DNA from: Herbidospora daliensis
GTDB lineage: Bacteria > Actinomycetota > Actinomycetes > Streptosporangiales > Streptosporangiaceae
Direction: 5' to 3'
DNA length: 64,000 nucleotides
Assembly: GCF_001570585.1 (NCBI RefSeq)
Contig: NZ_BBXF01000008.1
Span: 1-64,000, forward strand
The translations under genes and the position numbers were made by a program. This document shows positions 57,081-64,000 of this stretch, piece after piece. The notes below the pieces were generated by a model. It ran no database searches, was not told where the DNA came from, and worked only from the letters and a program-made list of their open reading frames with translations. Positions within the stretch are counted from its first letter, which is position 1. The number at the start of each line of letters is the position of its first letter.

Positions 57081-58280
57081 ATGTCTCGGGTGAAAGCCCC
57101 ACCCCAGGTCATGACCCCGGGCCTGACGTTCCTCTTCGCCGTCGCCGGAGGCGCGGCGGTCGGCAACCTCTACTGGGCCCAGCCCCTGCTCGACTTCATC
57201 GCCGCCGACCTGGGCGCGTCCACGGCGAGCGCCGGGTTGCTGGTCACCGCCACCCAGGTCGGCTACGCCGTGGGCATCCTGCTCTTCGTCCCGCTGGGCG
57301 ACGTGCTCGACCGGCGGAAGCTGATCCCGGTGATGCTGGTGGTGTCGGCGGTGATGCTGGTGTTGTGCGCGCTGGCGCCGACGTTCGGGCTGCTGCTGGG
57401 CGCGATCACGCTGATGGGGATCACGACCGTGGCCGGGCAGCTGCTCACCCCGCTGGCCGGCGACCTGGCCGATCCGGCGCGGCGCGGCCACGTGGTGGGG
57501 GCCGTGACGTCGGGCATCCTGACCGGCATCCTGCTCAGCCGCACGATCAGCGGCCTGGTCGCCGAGTTCGCCGGGTGGCGCACCATCTTCCTGGCGGCCT
57601 CGGTGCTGGCGCTGGTCCTGGCCCTGCTGCTCTACCGGGCGCTGCCCGCGCTGGAGCCCAAGACCCGGCTGCCCTACCACCGCCTGATCGCCTCGGTGTT
57701 CTCGACGGTCCGCCGCGAGCGTGTGGTCCGCTGGACCCTCGCCCTCTCCTGCACCGGCTTCGCGATCTTCACCATGTTCTGGACGTCGCTCACCTTCCTG
57801 CTGAGCGCCCCGCCCTTCGACTACCCGGTCTCGGTGATCGGCCTGTTCGGCCTCGCGGGCCTGGCCGGCGCGGTGGCGGCCCAGCGCGCGGGCCGCCTGC
57901 ACGACCGGGGCTGGTCGCTGCCCGCGACCGGGCTCGGGTGGGTGCTGGTCCTGCTGTCGTTCGGCCTGGCCGGGTTCGCCGGCCGGTCGGCGGCGCTGAT
58001 CGTGCTGGTCGTGGTGCTGGTGGACGCGGGCATGCAGGGCCTCAACATCCTCAACCAGGCCCGGATCTTCGCGGTGTCGCACGATGCGCGCAGCCGGTTG
58101 AACACCGCGTTCGTGACCGGCAACTTCGTCGGCGGCGCGATCGGATCGGCGGCCGCCTCGGTGTTGTGGTCGGTCGGGCAGTGGCGGGCGGTGTGCCTGG
58201 CGGGCGTGGCCGCGTCGGCCGTCGCCCTGGCGATCTGGGCCGTCGGCCGGCGGGGCGCCCTCGTCGTTACCGAGGCGTGA
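57081..58280 (+). CDS. MFS transporter, DHA1-type (399 aa)
   Basis: Twelve hydrophobic segments are apparent. The first helix has GNLYWAQPLLDFIAADLG and the 2-3 loop has LGDVLDRRKLIPVML (motif A form). The second half repeats the pattern (LSCTGFAIFTMFWTSLTFLL; IVLVVVLVDAGMQGLNILNQ). The arrangement matches the AraJ/YgaY-like group of proton-coupled efflux pumps; the substrate is unknown. AGGGA precedes the ATG at 57081 by nine bases, and an in-frame ATG at 57111 is less likely. It follows the LAL regulator on the same strand. Confidence 0.9.
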   Translation: MSRVKAPPQVMTPGLTFLFAVAGGAAVGNLYWAQPLLDFIAADLGASTASAGLLVTATQVGYAVGILLFVPLGDVLDRRKLIPVMLVVSAVMLVLCALAPTFGLLLGAITLMGITTVAGQLLTPLAGDLADPARRGHVVGAVTSGILTGILLSRTISGLVAEFAGWRTIFLAASVLALVLALLLYRALPALEPKTRLPYHRLIASVFSTVRRERVVRWTLALSCTGFAIFTMFWTSLTFLLSAPPFDYPVSVIGLFGLAGLAGAVAAQRAGRLHDRGWSLPATGLGWVLVLLSFGLAGFAGRSAALIVLVVVLVDAGMQGLNILNQARIFAVSHDARSRLNTAFVTGNFVGGAIGSAAASVLWSVGQWRAVCLAGVAASAVALAIWAVGRRGALVVTEA

Positions 58281-58516
58281 GAGGCGAAGCCCCTGCGCCG
58301 CACCGGAATTCAGCGTTCCGTCCGGCGTTTCCCTCGCGTGCCCTTTTCAAGGGTCAGTGAAAGGCAATCTGGGACGCCCCCAGGGAAATCAAACCCAACA
58401 TCGCACACAACCTGCGCAAACCACCGTCAAAACGGCACATATCGCTCGCTATCTCGGCCGAACAAGAAAAAGGTAGAAGAGTAAACCAACGTCGGGACGA
58501 TCCAGAGGAGAAGCCC

Positions 58517-58789
58517 ATGGACGGAAAGCGGCGAATCGCGATCACGGGGGCGGGGTTCCTCGGAGCGGCGGCCCTGATCCTGGCCCCGGTGTCGATGGCG
58601 TCGGCCGCCGAGGCCGCGACCCCGGCGACCACGACCGCGGCGAGCACATCGGCGAGCGTGTTCCCGGCCCACGACCGTTGGGGCGACGGCCACCGCCACC
58701 ATCACCACAACAAGCATCACAACCACAATTACAACTACAACAACCACCATCACCACCACCACGGCCACAACCACGGCTGGTGGTACTGA
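58517..58789 (+). CDS. Exported His/Asn-rich small protein (90 aa)
   Basis: GAGGAG precedes the ATG. Residues 1-32 (MDGKRRIAITGAGFLGAAAL, then an Ala-rich stretch to SMASAAEA) form a Sec signal peptide with a probable AXA cleavage near residue 30. The mature part is about 58 residues: a Thr/Ala-rich start, then a run dominated by His and Asn (RHHHHNKHHNHNYNYNN, then six His in a row and GWWY at the end). His density suggests Zn, Cu or Ni binding or a pH-responsive role. It is paralogous in its signal region to the Asp/Tyr-rich gene at 59128. A strong hairpin follows the stop. Confidence 0.85.
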   Translation: MDGKRRIAITGAGFLGAAALILAPVSMASAAEAATPATTTAASTSASVFPAHDRWGDGHRHHHHNKHHNHNYNYNNHHHHHHGHNHGWWY

Positions 58790-58798
58790 GGGTCCCGT

Positions 58799-58829
58799 CC
58801 ACCGCCCGGGTCGTCGCCCCGGGCGGTGG
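58799..58829 (+). terminator. Hairpin terminator after the His-rich gene
   Basis: CCACCGCCCGGG (58799-58810) and CCCGGGCGGTGG (58818-58829) are perfect 12-bp arms with a 7-nt loop, 9 bp after the stop codon. The same stem core CACCGCCCGGG recurs in the terminator of the paralogous gene. Confidence 0.8.
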
Positions 58830-58967
58830 ATCATGTCGGGGGAGGCCCGGCGGCATAAGGGCCGCGTAAGTCCTTTACCGGCCCGTGATGGGCGGGAGCG
58901 CCGCCGCCCGGGGGCTTCCGGGACATGATCCCCATTCGGCCCCAATCCATCCCCATAAAGGTCGCAC

Positions 58968-58995
58968 TTGGACGTAGGCCAATAAGCCGTACATA
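58968..58995 (+). promoter_or_regulatory. Candidate promoter for the Asp/Tyr-rich gene
   Basis: TTGGAC (58968-58973) and TACATA (58990-58995) have a 16-nt spacer in the AT-richer part of the 338-bp gap 58790-59127. This would give a 5' leader of about 125 nt. Apart from this and the preceding terminator I see no gene in that gap. Confidence 0.4.
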
Positions 58996-59127
58996 AAAGC
59001 ACCCCCTCAACCCGCTCCCAGGACCTCGCCCCGCTCCCGTCAAATGAGCACCACGCCCTCTCGCGCCGCTTGCCGGTCGTCGGAAAGCCTGGAGGGGCAA
59101 GCCAGGCGAATCCTAGGAGGAGAAGCC

Positions 59128-59403
59128 ATGAACGGTAAGCGAGTCGCGACGGTGGGGGCGGGGGTCCTCGGTGCGGCGGCCCTGGTCCTGGGGCCCATCT
59201 CAGCGGCGGATGCCGAGACGGCCACCACCGCGACCACTACCGCGGTGAGCACGGTCACCCAGCCGGCGTCCACGACCTACGACGACTGGGACTGGGACGA
59301 CGACTACTACTACGACGATTACTACTACGACGACTACTACTACGACGACTGGGACGACTGGGACGACGAGTACATCGTCGAGGAGTACTACTACTGGGAC
59401 TAG
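59128..59403 (+). CDS. Exported Asp/Tyr-rich small protein (91 aa)
   Basis: GGAGG lies eight bases before the ATG. The signal peptide MNGKRVATVGAGVLGAAALV is nearly the same as in the His-rich paralogue, with cleavage likely after ADA near residue 29. After a Thr-rich spacer, the mature C-terminus is built from DDYYY units (YDDWDWDDDYYYDDYYY and onward), giving an extremely acidic, aromatic tail of about 45 residues. Such tails can bind Ca or stick to surfaces; the function is unknown. Start regions of the two paralogues match at DNA level too, indicating duplication and then divergence of the low-complexity part. Confidence 0.85.
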   Translation: MNGKRVATVGAGVLGAAALVLGPISAADAETATTATTTAVSTVTQPASTTYDDWDWDDDYYYDDYYYDDYYYDDWDDWDDEYIVEEYYYWD

Positions 59404-59423
59404 CCCCTAGCGGCTCCCGCCTC

Positions 59424-59451
59424 CACCGCCCGGGTGACCACCCGGGCGGTG
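59424..59451. terminator. Bidirectional hairpin between convergent genes
   Basis: CACCGCCCGGGTG (59424-59436) and its complement (59439-59451) are perfect 13-bp arms, located between the stop of the Asp/Tyr-rich gene and the stop of the convergent DUF305 gene. It can serve both strands. Confidence 0.8.
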
Positions 59452-59470
59452 CAGGTTTCTCCGGGGCCTC

Positions 59471-60133
59471 CTACTGGAGCGGGCCGCCCATGCGGGCCAG
59501 CAGCTGCTGCATCCGGTCGATCTCGATGCGCTGGTCGGAGTCGACGTGGGTGGCGAACACGTAGGTCTCGGTCTCCTGGCCGCCGCCGGCGGCGAACAGC
59601 TTCTCCACCATCTCCAGGGCGCCCATGTGGTGGCCGATCATGAACTGGGTGAAGAGCCGGTCGAACTCGCCGTCCTTCGCCTTCTCCAGCCGGTCGAACT
59701 GGTCCTCGGTGAGCATGCCGGGCATCAGCTCGCCGGCCCCGTGCCCGTGTTCGGCCGACGGCGCCTCCTGCCCCCGGGAGGTCAGCCACTTGCGCATCTG
59801 GGTCATCTCGTCCTCCTGCGTGGACGAGATGCGCTGCGCGATCAGGGTCACGTCCCGGTTCTTCGTCCGGGTGGGCACGAGCGAGGTCATCCGGAGCGCC
59901 TGGCCGTGGTGCGGGATCATCCCCTGGAAGAACAGGACGTCGGCGGCGGTGAACGGGGCCGCGCTGACGGAGGGCACCGCGGTGCCCGTGAGCGTCTTGG
60001 CGGCCTGCCCGGGGGCGCCCGGCTGGACGACCACCGGCGCGTTCGGCGCCGCGGGCGGGGGCTCCTCGCTGCACCCGGCGATGACCAGGCCGGAGACCAG
60101 TAGTGACGCGCTCAGTCGGCGCATGTGGCTCAT
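59471..60133 (-). CDS. DUF305 lipoprotein (220 aa)
   Basis: The N-terminus MSHMRRLSASLLVSGLVIAGC is a lipoprotein signal with lipobox VIAGC, so the protein should be anchored outside the membrane. A Pro/Ala linker precedes two DUF305 repeats with the His motifs FFQGMIPHHGQALRM and FMIGHHMGALEMVEKL plus Met residues between, a pattern linked to copper binding. A further AEHGHGAGELMPGM segment adds His/Met. The start is ATG at 60133 (or 60124); longer upstream frames would bury the signal peptide. It is divergent from the LVIVD-repeat gene with 166 bp between them, and similar pairs occur together in related actinomycetes. Confidence 0.9.
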   Translation of the reverse strand: MSHMRRLSASLLVSGLVIAGCSEEPPPAAPNAPVVVQPGAPGQAAKTLTGTAVPSVSAAPFTAADVLFFQGMIPHHGQALRMTSLVPTRTKNRDVTLIAQRISSTQEDEMTQMRKWLTSRGQEAPSAEHGHGAGELMPGMLTEDQFDRLEKAKDGEFDRLFTQFMIGHHMGALEMVEKLFAAGGGQETETYVFATHVDSDQRIEIDRMQQLLARMGGPLQ

Positions 60134-60179
60134 GGTGTGGGGGCTGCTTCCGCTGTACCGTCGGCATCTGTCCGGAAAA

Positions 60180-60193
60180 GTAGATATGTCTAC
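60180..60193. promoter_or_regulatory. Dyad in the divergent DUF305/LVIVD promoter region
   Basis: GTAGA-TATG-TCTAC (5-bp arms) is followed at once by GTATAGA in an AT-rich island. The position between two divergent secreted-protein genes suits an operator, perhaps for a metal-responsive or CopY-like repressor. The prediction rests on symmetry and position only. Confidence 0.35.
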
Positions 60194-60299
60194 GTATAGA
60201 ACATCAAGACCCTTTCGGTTACGGTACGCGGTGAAATACCACATAGGACCGCCCCCCTGAAACCCGGGGCGGGCGGTTCCGACCTGAAGGGACGGCCCC

Positions 60300-62063
60300 T
60301 TGCGACTACGCACTCTCGGGGTCATCGCCGCTGCCGGAGCGTTAGTGGCGGGCTTCCTGCCCACCGCCGCTCAGGCCGCCGATGATCCGCGTGTCGGGCT
60401 CGGAGCCGGCTGGCTGGACGCACAGTCCGCCGCCAGCGGCCTCGAACTGACCAAACACAACGACAAGCCCGCCGGGTTCGTCAACCCCGACAGCCCGGGC
60501 AGCGCCTCGTTCGCCAACTCCGACCTGGCGTTCAGCGGCGACTACGCCTTCGCGGGCAACTACCACGGGTTCAACATCTACGACCTCAGCACCGGCGCCG
60601 ATCCGGTCCTGAAGACGTCGGTGGTGTGCCCGGGTGGCCAGGGCGACCTCTCCGTCTACGGCAACCTGCTGTTCATGTCGGTGGAGGAGACCCGCGGCCG
60701 GATCGACTGCGGCACGCAGGGCGCCACCGGAACCGTGAACGCCGAGAGGTTCCGCGGTGTCCGCGTCTTCGACATCAGCGACATCAACGCCCCCCGTCAG
60801 GTGGCGGCCGTGCAGACCTGCCGCGGTTCGCACACCCACACGGTCGTGACCAGCCCCAAGGACAAGAAGAACGTCTTCGTCTACGTTCAGGGCACCTCCA
60901 GTGTCCGGTCCGGTGACGAGCTGGCCGGGTGCGCCAACACCGCCGCGACCGACCCCAACACGTCGTTGTGGCGCATCGAGGTCATCAAGGTCCCGCTGAA
61001 GAACCCGGAGACCGCGGCGGTCGTGGCCCAGCCTCGGCTGTTCGCCAACCCGGAGACCGGCGCGATCGACGGCCTGCAGAACACCCCGCCGACGGCGACC
61101 CACCCGTCGGGCACCAACTGGTCGCCCCGCCCCGTGACCAGCGCGTGCCACGACATCACCGCCTACCCGGAGATCGGCCTGGCCGCCGGCGCCTGCTCGG
61201 GCAACGGCATCCTGCTCGACATCAAGGACCCCGAGAACCCCAAGCGTCTGGACGCGGTCTCCGACCCGAACTACGCCTACTGGCACTCGGCGACCTTCAA
61301 CAACGACGGCACCAAGGTCGTCTTCACCGACGAGTGGGGCGGCGGCTCCAGCGCCCGCTGCCGTGACACCGACCAGCCGTCGTGGGGCGCCAACTCCATC
61401 TACAACATCGTGAACGGCAAGCTGGTGTTCCAGAGCTACTACAAGCTCCCGGCGCCCCAGACGACGGCCGAGAACTGCGTGGCCCACAACGGCTCGCTGG
61501 TCCCGATCCCCGGTCGCGACATCATGGTCCAGGCGTGGTACCAGGGCGGCATCTCGCTCTGGGACTTCACCGACTCGGCCAACCCGAAGGAGCTCGGCTA
61601 CTTCGACCGCGGCCCGGTGAACGCCTCGGCGCTCGTCCTCGGCGGCTTCTGGTCGGCGTACTGGTACAACGGCCAGATCTACGGCACCGAGATCGCGCGT
61701 GGTTTCGACGCCTTCAAGCTGGTCCCGACCGCCGCCGTGGCCAAGGAGGAGATCGACGCCGCGAAGACCGTCAAGCTGAACCTGTTCAACGCGCAGGGTC
61801 AGCCGAGGGTGTCGTGGGAGTCGAGCTTCGAGCTCGTCCGCGCCTACCAGGTGCAGGCCGAGCGCAGCGGTCTGGGCAAGGTCCAGGCCAAGGCCGTCGA
61901 CGCCCTGATCGACGAGGCCAAGCGGCTGAAGGACCGGAACCAGAAGCTGCTGGCTTCGGTGGCCCTGAAGACCGCCGCCGCCCTGCTGAAGAAGTCCGAC
62001 CCCGCCCAGGCCCGTCTCCAGACGGCCCTGGTCGACCTGTCGAAGACCGTCCTGCGTAAGTGA
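60300..62063 (+). CDS. Secreted LVIVD-repeat beta-propeller protein (587 aa)
   Basis: TTG at 60300 has GAAGGGA upstream and starts a signal peptide (MRLRTLGVIAAAGALVAGFL, cleavage after AQA near residue 29). The mature part has LVIVD-type blades: FSGDYAFAGNYHGFNIYDLS, FRGVRVFDISDINAPRQV, GNGILLDIKDPENPKRLDAV and GGISLWDFTDSANPKELGYF. Several Cys (CRGSHTHT, ACHDIT, NCVAHNG) may form disulphides. The last 120 residues are helical (a FIVAR-like region: KVQAKAVDALIDEAKRLKDR). The role of this family is unknown; surface binding is likely. A TTA codon occurs at codon 15. It is divergent from the DUF305 lipoprotein gene and is followed by a terminator hairpin. Confidence 0.9.
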   Translation: MRLRTLGVIAAAGALVAGFLPTAAQAADDPRVGLGAGWLDAQSAASGLELTKHNDKPAGFVNPDSPGSASFANSDLAFSGDYAFAGNYHGFNIYDLSTGADPVLKTSVVCPGGQGDLSVYGNLLFMSVEETRGRIDCGTQGATGTVNAERFRGVRVFDISDINAPRQVAAVQTCRGSHTHTVVTSPKDKKNVFVYVQGTSSVRSGDELAGCANTAATDPNTSLWRIEVIKVPLKNPETAAVVAQPRLFANPETGAIDGLQNTPPTATHPSGTNWSPRPVTSACHDITAYPEIGLAAGACSGNGILLDIKDPENPKRLDAVSDPNYAYWHSATFNNDGTKVVFTDEWGGGSSARCRDTDQPSWGANSIYNIVNGKLVFQSYYKLPAPQTTAENCVAHNGSLVPIPGRDIMVQAWYQGGISLWDFTDSANPKELGYFDRGPVNASALVLGGFWSAYWYNGQIYGTEIARGFDAFKLVPTAAVAKEEIDAAKTVKLNLFNAQGQPRVSWESSFELVRAYQVQAERSGLGKVQAKAVDALIDEAKRLKDRNQKLLASVALKTAAALLKKSDPAQARLQTALVDLSKTVLRK

Positions 62064-62068
62064 GTAGG

Positions 62069-62096
62069 CGGGCGGGTCCTTCCGGGGGCCCGCCCG
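62069..62096 (+). terminator. Hairpin terminator after the LVIVD gene
   Basis: CGGGCGGG (62069-62076) and CCCGCCCG (62089-62096) form an 8-bp stem with a 12-nt loop, 5 bp after the stop, followed by an AGTTTTCTT stretch. Confidence 0.7.
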
Positions 62097-62168
62097 TTCA
62101 CACGAAGTTTTCTTGATCGGGCCTCGGTGCGCGCATACGCTCCGCGTGAGCGGATGGAAGTGTGCGGC

Positions 62169-63506
62169 ATGGCTAAGATGTTCGACACCTCGCTGCGCAT
62201 CGACGCGGCCGGGCCACGTGGGATCCCGATCGTCAACAACCTCCGGTTCCTCCGGCACAACGCCTGGTACACCCTCGACCACCTGGCCGCCCACCCCGGC
62301 CCCGTCATCCCGCTGACCGGCGGGAACGGGTCGGCCGTGCTGCTGCGCGGGGAAGAAGGCGCACGCGTCTACTTCACCGAGAACGAGGTGTTCGAGCGGC
62401 TCGCCGACGGCATCTTCGCCCTGCCGGAGGGCCGCCCCTGGTCGAAGATGTTCGACGCGGTCATCACCTTCAACGGCGAACGGCACCGCCGGGCCCGCCG
62501 CCTGCTGATGCCGATCACCCACAAGAGCGCGATGGACCACTACGGAACGGTCTTCGCCGAGACGTTCAAACGTTCCCGCTTCGCGCGGCCGGACGGCGAG
62601 CCGTTCGACATGGTGGCCGAGTTCCTCGACGTCACCCGCGCCAACATGCTGGTCTGCCTGCTCGGCATCGACGTCGACGACGCCAACGTCCGGCTCGCCG
62701 ACGACGTCGCCCGCCTGCTCCGGGCCTTCCAGAACCCGCTGGTCCTGCTGTTCCGCAGCGAGGCCGCCTGGACGCCGCACGGCCGCTGGTTACGCGACCT
62801 CGCCTCGGTCTACGAGCGGCTGGAACTGCTCATCGAGCGCAAACGCGCCGACGACCCGCGAAGCGACGCCCTGTCGATCCTCTGCCACACCGTCGACGAA
62901 CACGGCGACCGGCTCAGCACCCCGGAGATCGCCGGCGAGCTGCACGGCCTGTTCGCGGCCGGGTTCGAGACCACCGCCATGTCGATGACCTGGGCGCTGC
63001 TGACCGTCCTCGGCACCCCGGGCCCCCGTCCGGACACCGAGGCCGGCCTCGACGCGGCCGTCCGCGAGTCGCAGCGGCTGCTGCCGACCGTGCCGTTCAG
63101 CCTCCCGCGCCGGGTCGCCCGCGACATCAGGGTCGGCCCCACCGTGATCCCGAAGGGCGCGCTCGCGTTCGCCGCGCCGCTGCTGGAGCACCACGACCCG
63201 GCGTCCTACCCCGACCCGCACGTCTACCGCCCGGACCGCTGGACCGGCGCGAAGGTCGGCCCCTACGCGTTCCTGCCCTACGGCGTGGGCCAGCGCCGCT
63301 GCCTGGGCGCGTCCTTCGCCGACCTCCAGATCCGCACCACCCTCGGCCTGATGCGATGGCCGTCGCTGCTCACCACCGAGGTCGACTACGTCATCAGGTC
63401 GGGCGCGACCGCGTTCCCCGGCAGACCCGTCTATGTACGAACCGGCCCGCCCGCCCCCGCCCCCGGCCCGGTGACCGGGAGCGTGCGGCGTCTCTGGGCG
63501 GCCTAG
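62169..63506 (+). CDS. Cytochrome P450, eukaryotic-like/CYP class (445 aa)
   Basis: The I-helix segment is LFAAGFETTAMSMTWAL, ExxR is ESQRLLP, and the haem loop FLPYGVGQRRCLGASFA has the ligand at Cys378 with a PERF-like YRPDRW before it. Features such as GNGSAVLLRGEEGARVYF near residue 50 match the N-terminal substrate-entry region. There is no membrane anchor, so it is soluble. ATG at 62169 has GGAAG upstream; ATG at 62154 is an alternative. The end overlaps the convergent acyl-CoA dehydrogenase stop by 4 bp. It is unrelated in sequence to the RiPP P450; the substrate is unknown. A TTA codon occurs at codon 208. Confidence 0.93.
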   Translation: MAKMFDTSLRIDAAGPRGIPIVNNLRFLRHNAWYTLDHLAAHPGPVIPLTGGNGSAVLLRGEEGARVYFTENEVFERLADGIFALPEGRPWSKMFDAVITFNGERHRRARRLLMPITHKSAMDHYGTVFAETFKRSRFARPDGEPFDMVAEFLDVTRANMLVCLLGIDVDDANVRLADDVARLLRAFQNPLVLLFRSEAAWTPHGRWLRDLASVYERLELLIERKRADDPRSDALSILCHTVDEHGDRLSTPEIAGELHGLFAAGFETTAMSMTWALLTVLGTPGPRPDTEAGLDAAVRESQRLLPTVPFSLPRRVARDIRVGPTVIPKGALAFAAPLLEHHDPASYPDPHVYRPDRWTGAKVGPYAFLPYGVGQRRCLGASFADLQIRTTLGLMRWPSLLTTEVDYVIRSGATAFPGRPVYVRTGPPAPAPGPVTGSVRRLWAA

Positions 63507-64000
63507 ACGAAGGCGCCCTCGCCCGTGATGGCCCGTCCGACGATGAGGGTGTTGATCTCCCGGGTGCCCTCGTAGCTGTAGATGGCCTCGGAGTCGGCGA
63601 CGAACCGGCCCATGCCGTAGTCGAGCACGATCCCGTTCCCGGCCATGATCTCCCGCCCCCAGCCGACCGCCTCGCGCATGCGGGCCGTGCAGAACGCCTT
63701 GGCAAGCGCCGAGTGCTCGTCGCGGTAGACGCCGTCGTCCTGGAGTTGCGCCAGGCGTACCACCATGCCGAGAGAGCTGGTCACGTTGCCGAGCATGCGC
63801 ACCAGCAGATCCTGCACGAGCTGGAACGACGCGATGGGCCGCCCGAACTGCTCACGTTCCTTCGAGTACGCCAGCGCCCGCTCGTAGGCGCCGATCATGC
63901 ACCCGACGGCCTGCCAGGCGACGCCGCCCCGCGTCTGCCGCAGGATCGTCGCGGTGTCCTTGAACGAGGAGGCCCCGGCCAGCCGGTTCTCCTCCGGCAC
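63503..64000 (-). CDS. Acyl-CoA dehydrogenase, glutaryl-CoA-type (C-terminal part; 5' end outside window)
   Basis: The visible 165 residues are the C-terminal four-helix domain: FGRPIASFQLVQDLLVRMLG is the conserved R-x-x-FG/Q-Q-V block and YSYEGTREINTLIVGRAITG is the FAD/active-site loop with EGT. The SYEGT-x-x-IN-x-LI-x-GRAITG ending is typical of glutaryl-CoA dehydrogenase-like enzymes, which oxidise (and may decarboxylate) glutaryl-CoA in lysine/tryptophan catabolism. The catalytic Glu of classical enzymes falls in the EGT loop here. The frame is open to the window edge, so the N-terminal domain lies beyond base 64000. The stop overlaps the P450 end. Confidence 0.93.
   Translation of the reverse strand: MPEENRLAGASSFKDTATILRQTRGGVAWQAVGCMIGAYERALAYSKEREQFGRPIASFQLVQDLLVRMLGNVTSSLGMVVRLAQLQDDGVYRDEHSALAKAFCTARMREAVGWGREIMAGNGIVLDYGMGRFVADSEAIYSYEGTREINTLIVGRAITGEGAFV

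Noticed and set aside
58330-58400. Possible terminator CCCTT-TTC-AAGGG after the MFS gene
   Set aside because: The stem is only 5 bp and weak, so it is not listed as a feature.
1-64000. tRNA, rRNA, riboswitch or insertion-sequence genes
   Set aside because: Reading the intergenic stretches showed no cloverleaf-like element, conserved rRNA block, transposase motif or paired terminal repeats that I could support.

Overview
The window comes from a high-GC filamentous actinomycete. Codon third positions are almost all G/C, GTG and TTG starts are frequent, and SARP, LuxR/LAL, ECF and DUF1707 genes are present. The SWIM zinc finger/DUF6493-type pair and the DUF305/LVIVD pair suggest Streptosporangiaceae, but that is an inference from gene content. 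No rRNA, tRNA, CRISPR array or insertion sequence was seen.

Region 1 (1-7.5 kb) holds the 3'-truncated end of an exported His-rich, collagen-like protein, a small anchored protein, an aldo/keto reductase, a dihydrofolate-reductase-like protein, an MFS exporter and a kinase-aminotransferase fusion.

Region 2 (7.6-28.1 kb) is the most unusual part. It contains a 4,275-residue Tc-toxin A-subunit homologue with about 33 hemopexin-like repeats inserted as two arrays. Six satellite genes follow: four zincin-like proteins (three with HExxH, one with the catalytic Glu replaced by Ala) and two paralogues resembling the HopA1 effector fold. All six begin with a short Lys/Arg-rich segment. No TcB or TcC/Rhs gene is in the window. 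I read this as a candidate toxin or adhesion system in which separate small proteins may take the cargo role.

Region 3 (28.2-35.8 kb) has a second collagen-like exported protein, a 10-unit 35-bp tandem array that carries dyads, the SWIM/DUF6493-type pair, a DUF1707 membrane protein, and an ArsR regulator divergent from a carboxymuconolactone-decarboxylase-family protein.

Region 4 (35.5-52.9 kb) looks like a RiPP biosynthetic locus. An ABC exporter, YcaO, TfuA, cytochrome P450 and O-methyltransferase form one overlapping operon. A 96-residue precursor (C-terminal DCLCGAWSGSGSGAAN), a radical SAM/SPASM enzyme, a PqqD-like protein and a flavin monooxygenase form another, with a strong hairpin directly after the precursor gene. 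A regulator fusing a graspetide-ligase-like ATP-grasp domain to a SARP/BTAD domain and two LuxR-type proteins are also present. A third operon encodes a 66-residue protein that aligns without gaps to the precursor leader, a class III cyclase/ATPase/TPR protein, a leaderless subtilase and a GAF protein. The three operons share a promoter layout (CCCAC-N4-GTGGG dyad, TTGKCC, 18-19 nt, CAYACT), which joins them into one proposed regulon.

Region 5 (52.9-64 kb) has a DoxX protein with an ECF sigma factor, a LAL regulator, an MFS transporter, two paralogous exported low-complexity proteins (one His-rich, one Asp/Tyr-rich), a DUF305 lipoprotein divergent from an LVIVD-repeat protein, a second P450, and the 3' part of an acyl-CoA dehydrogenase gene.
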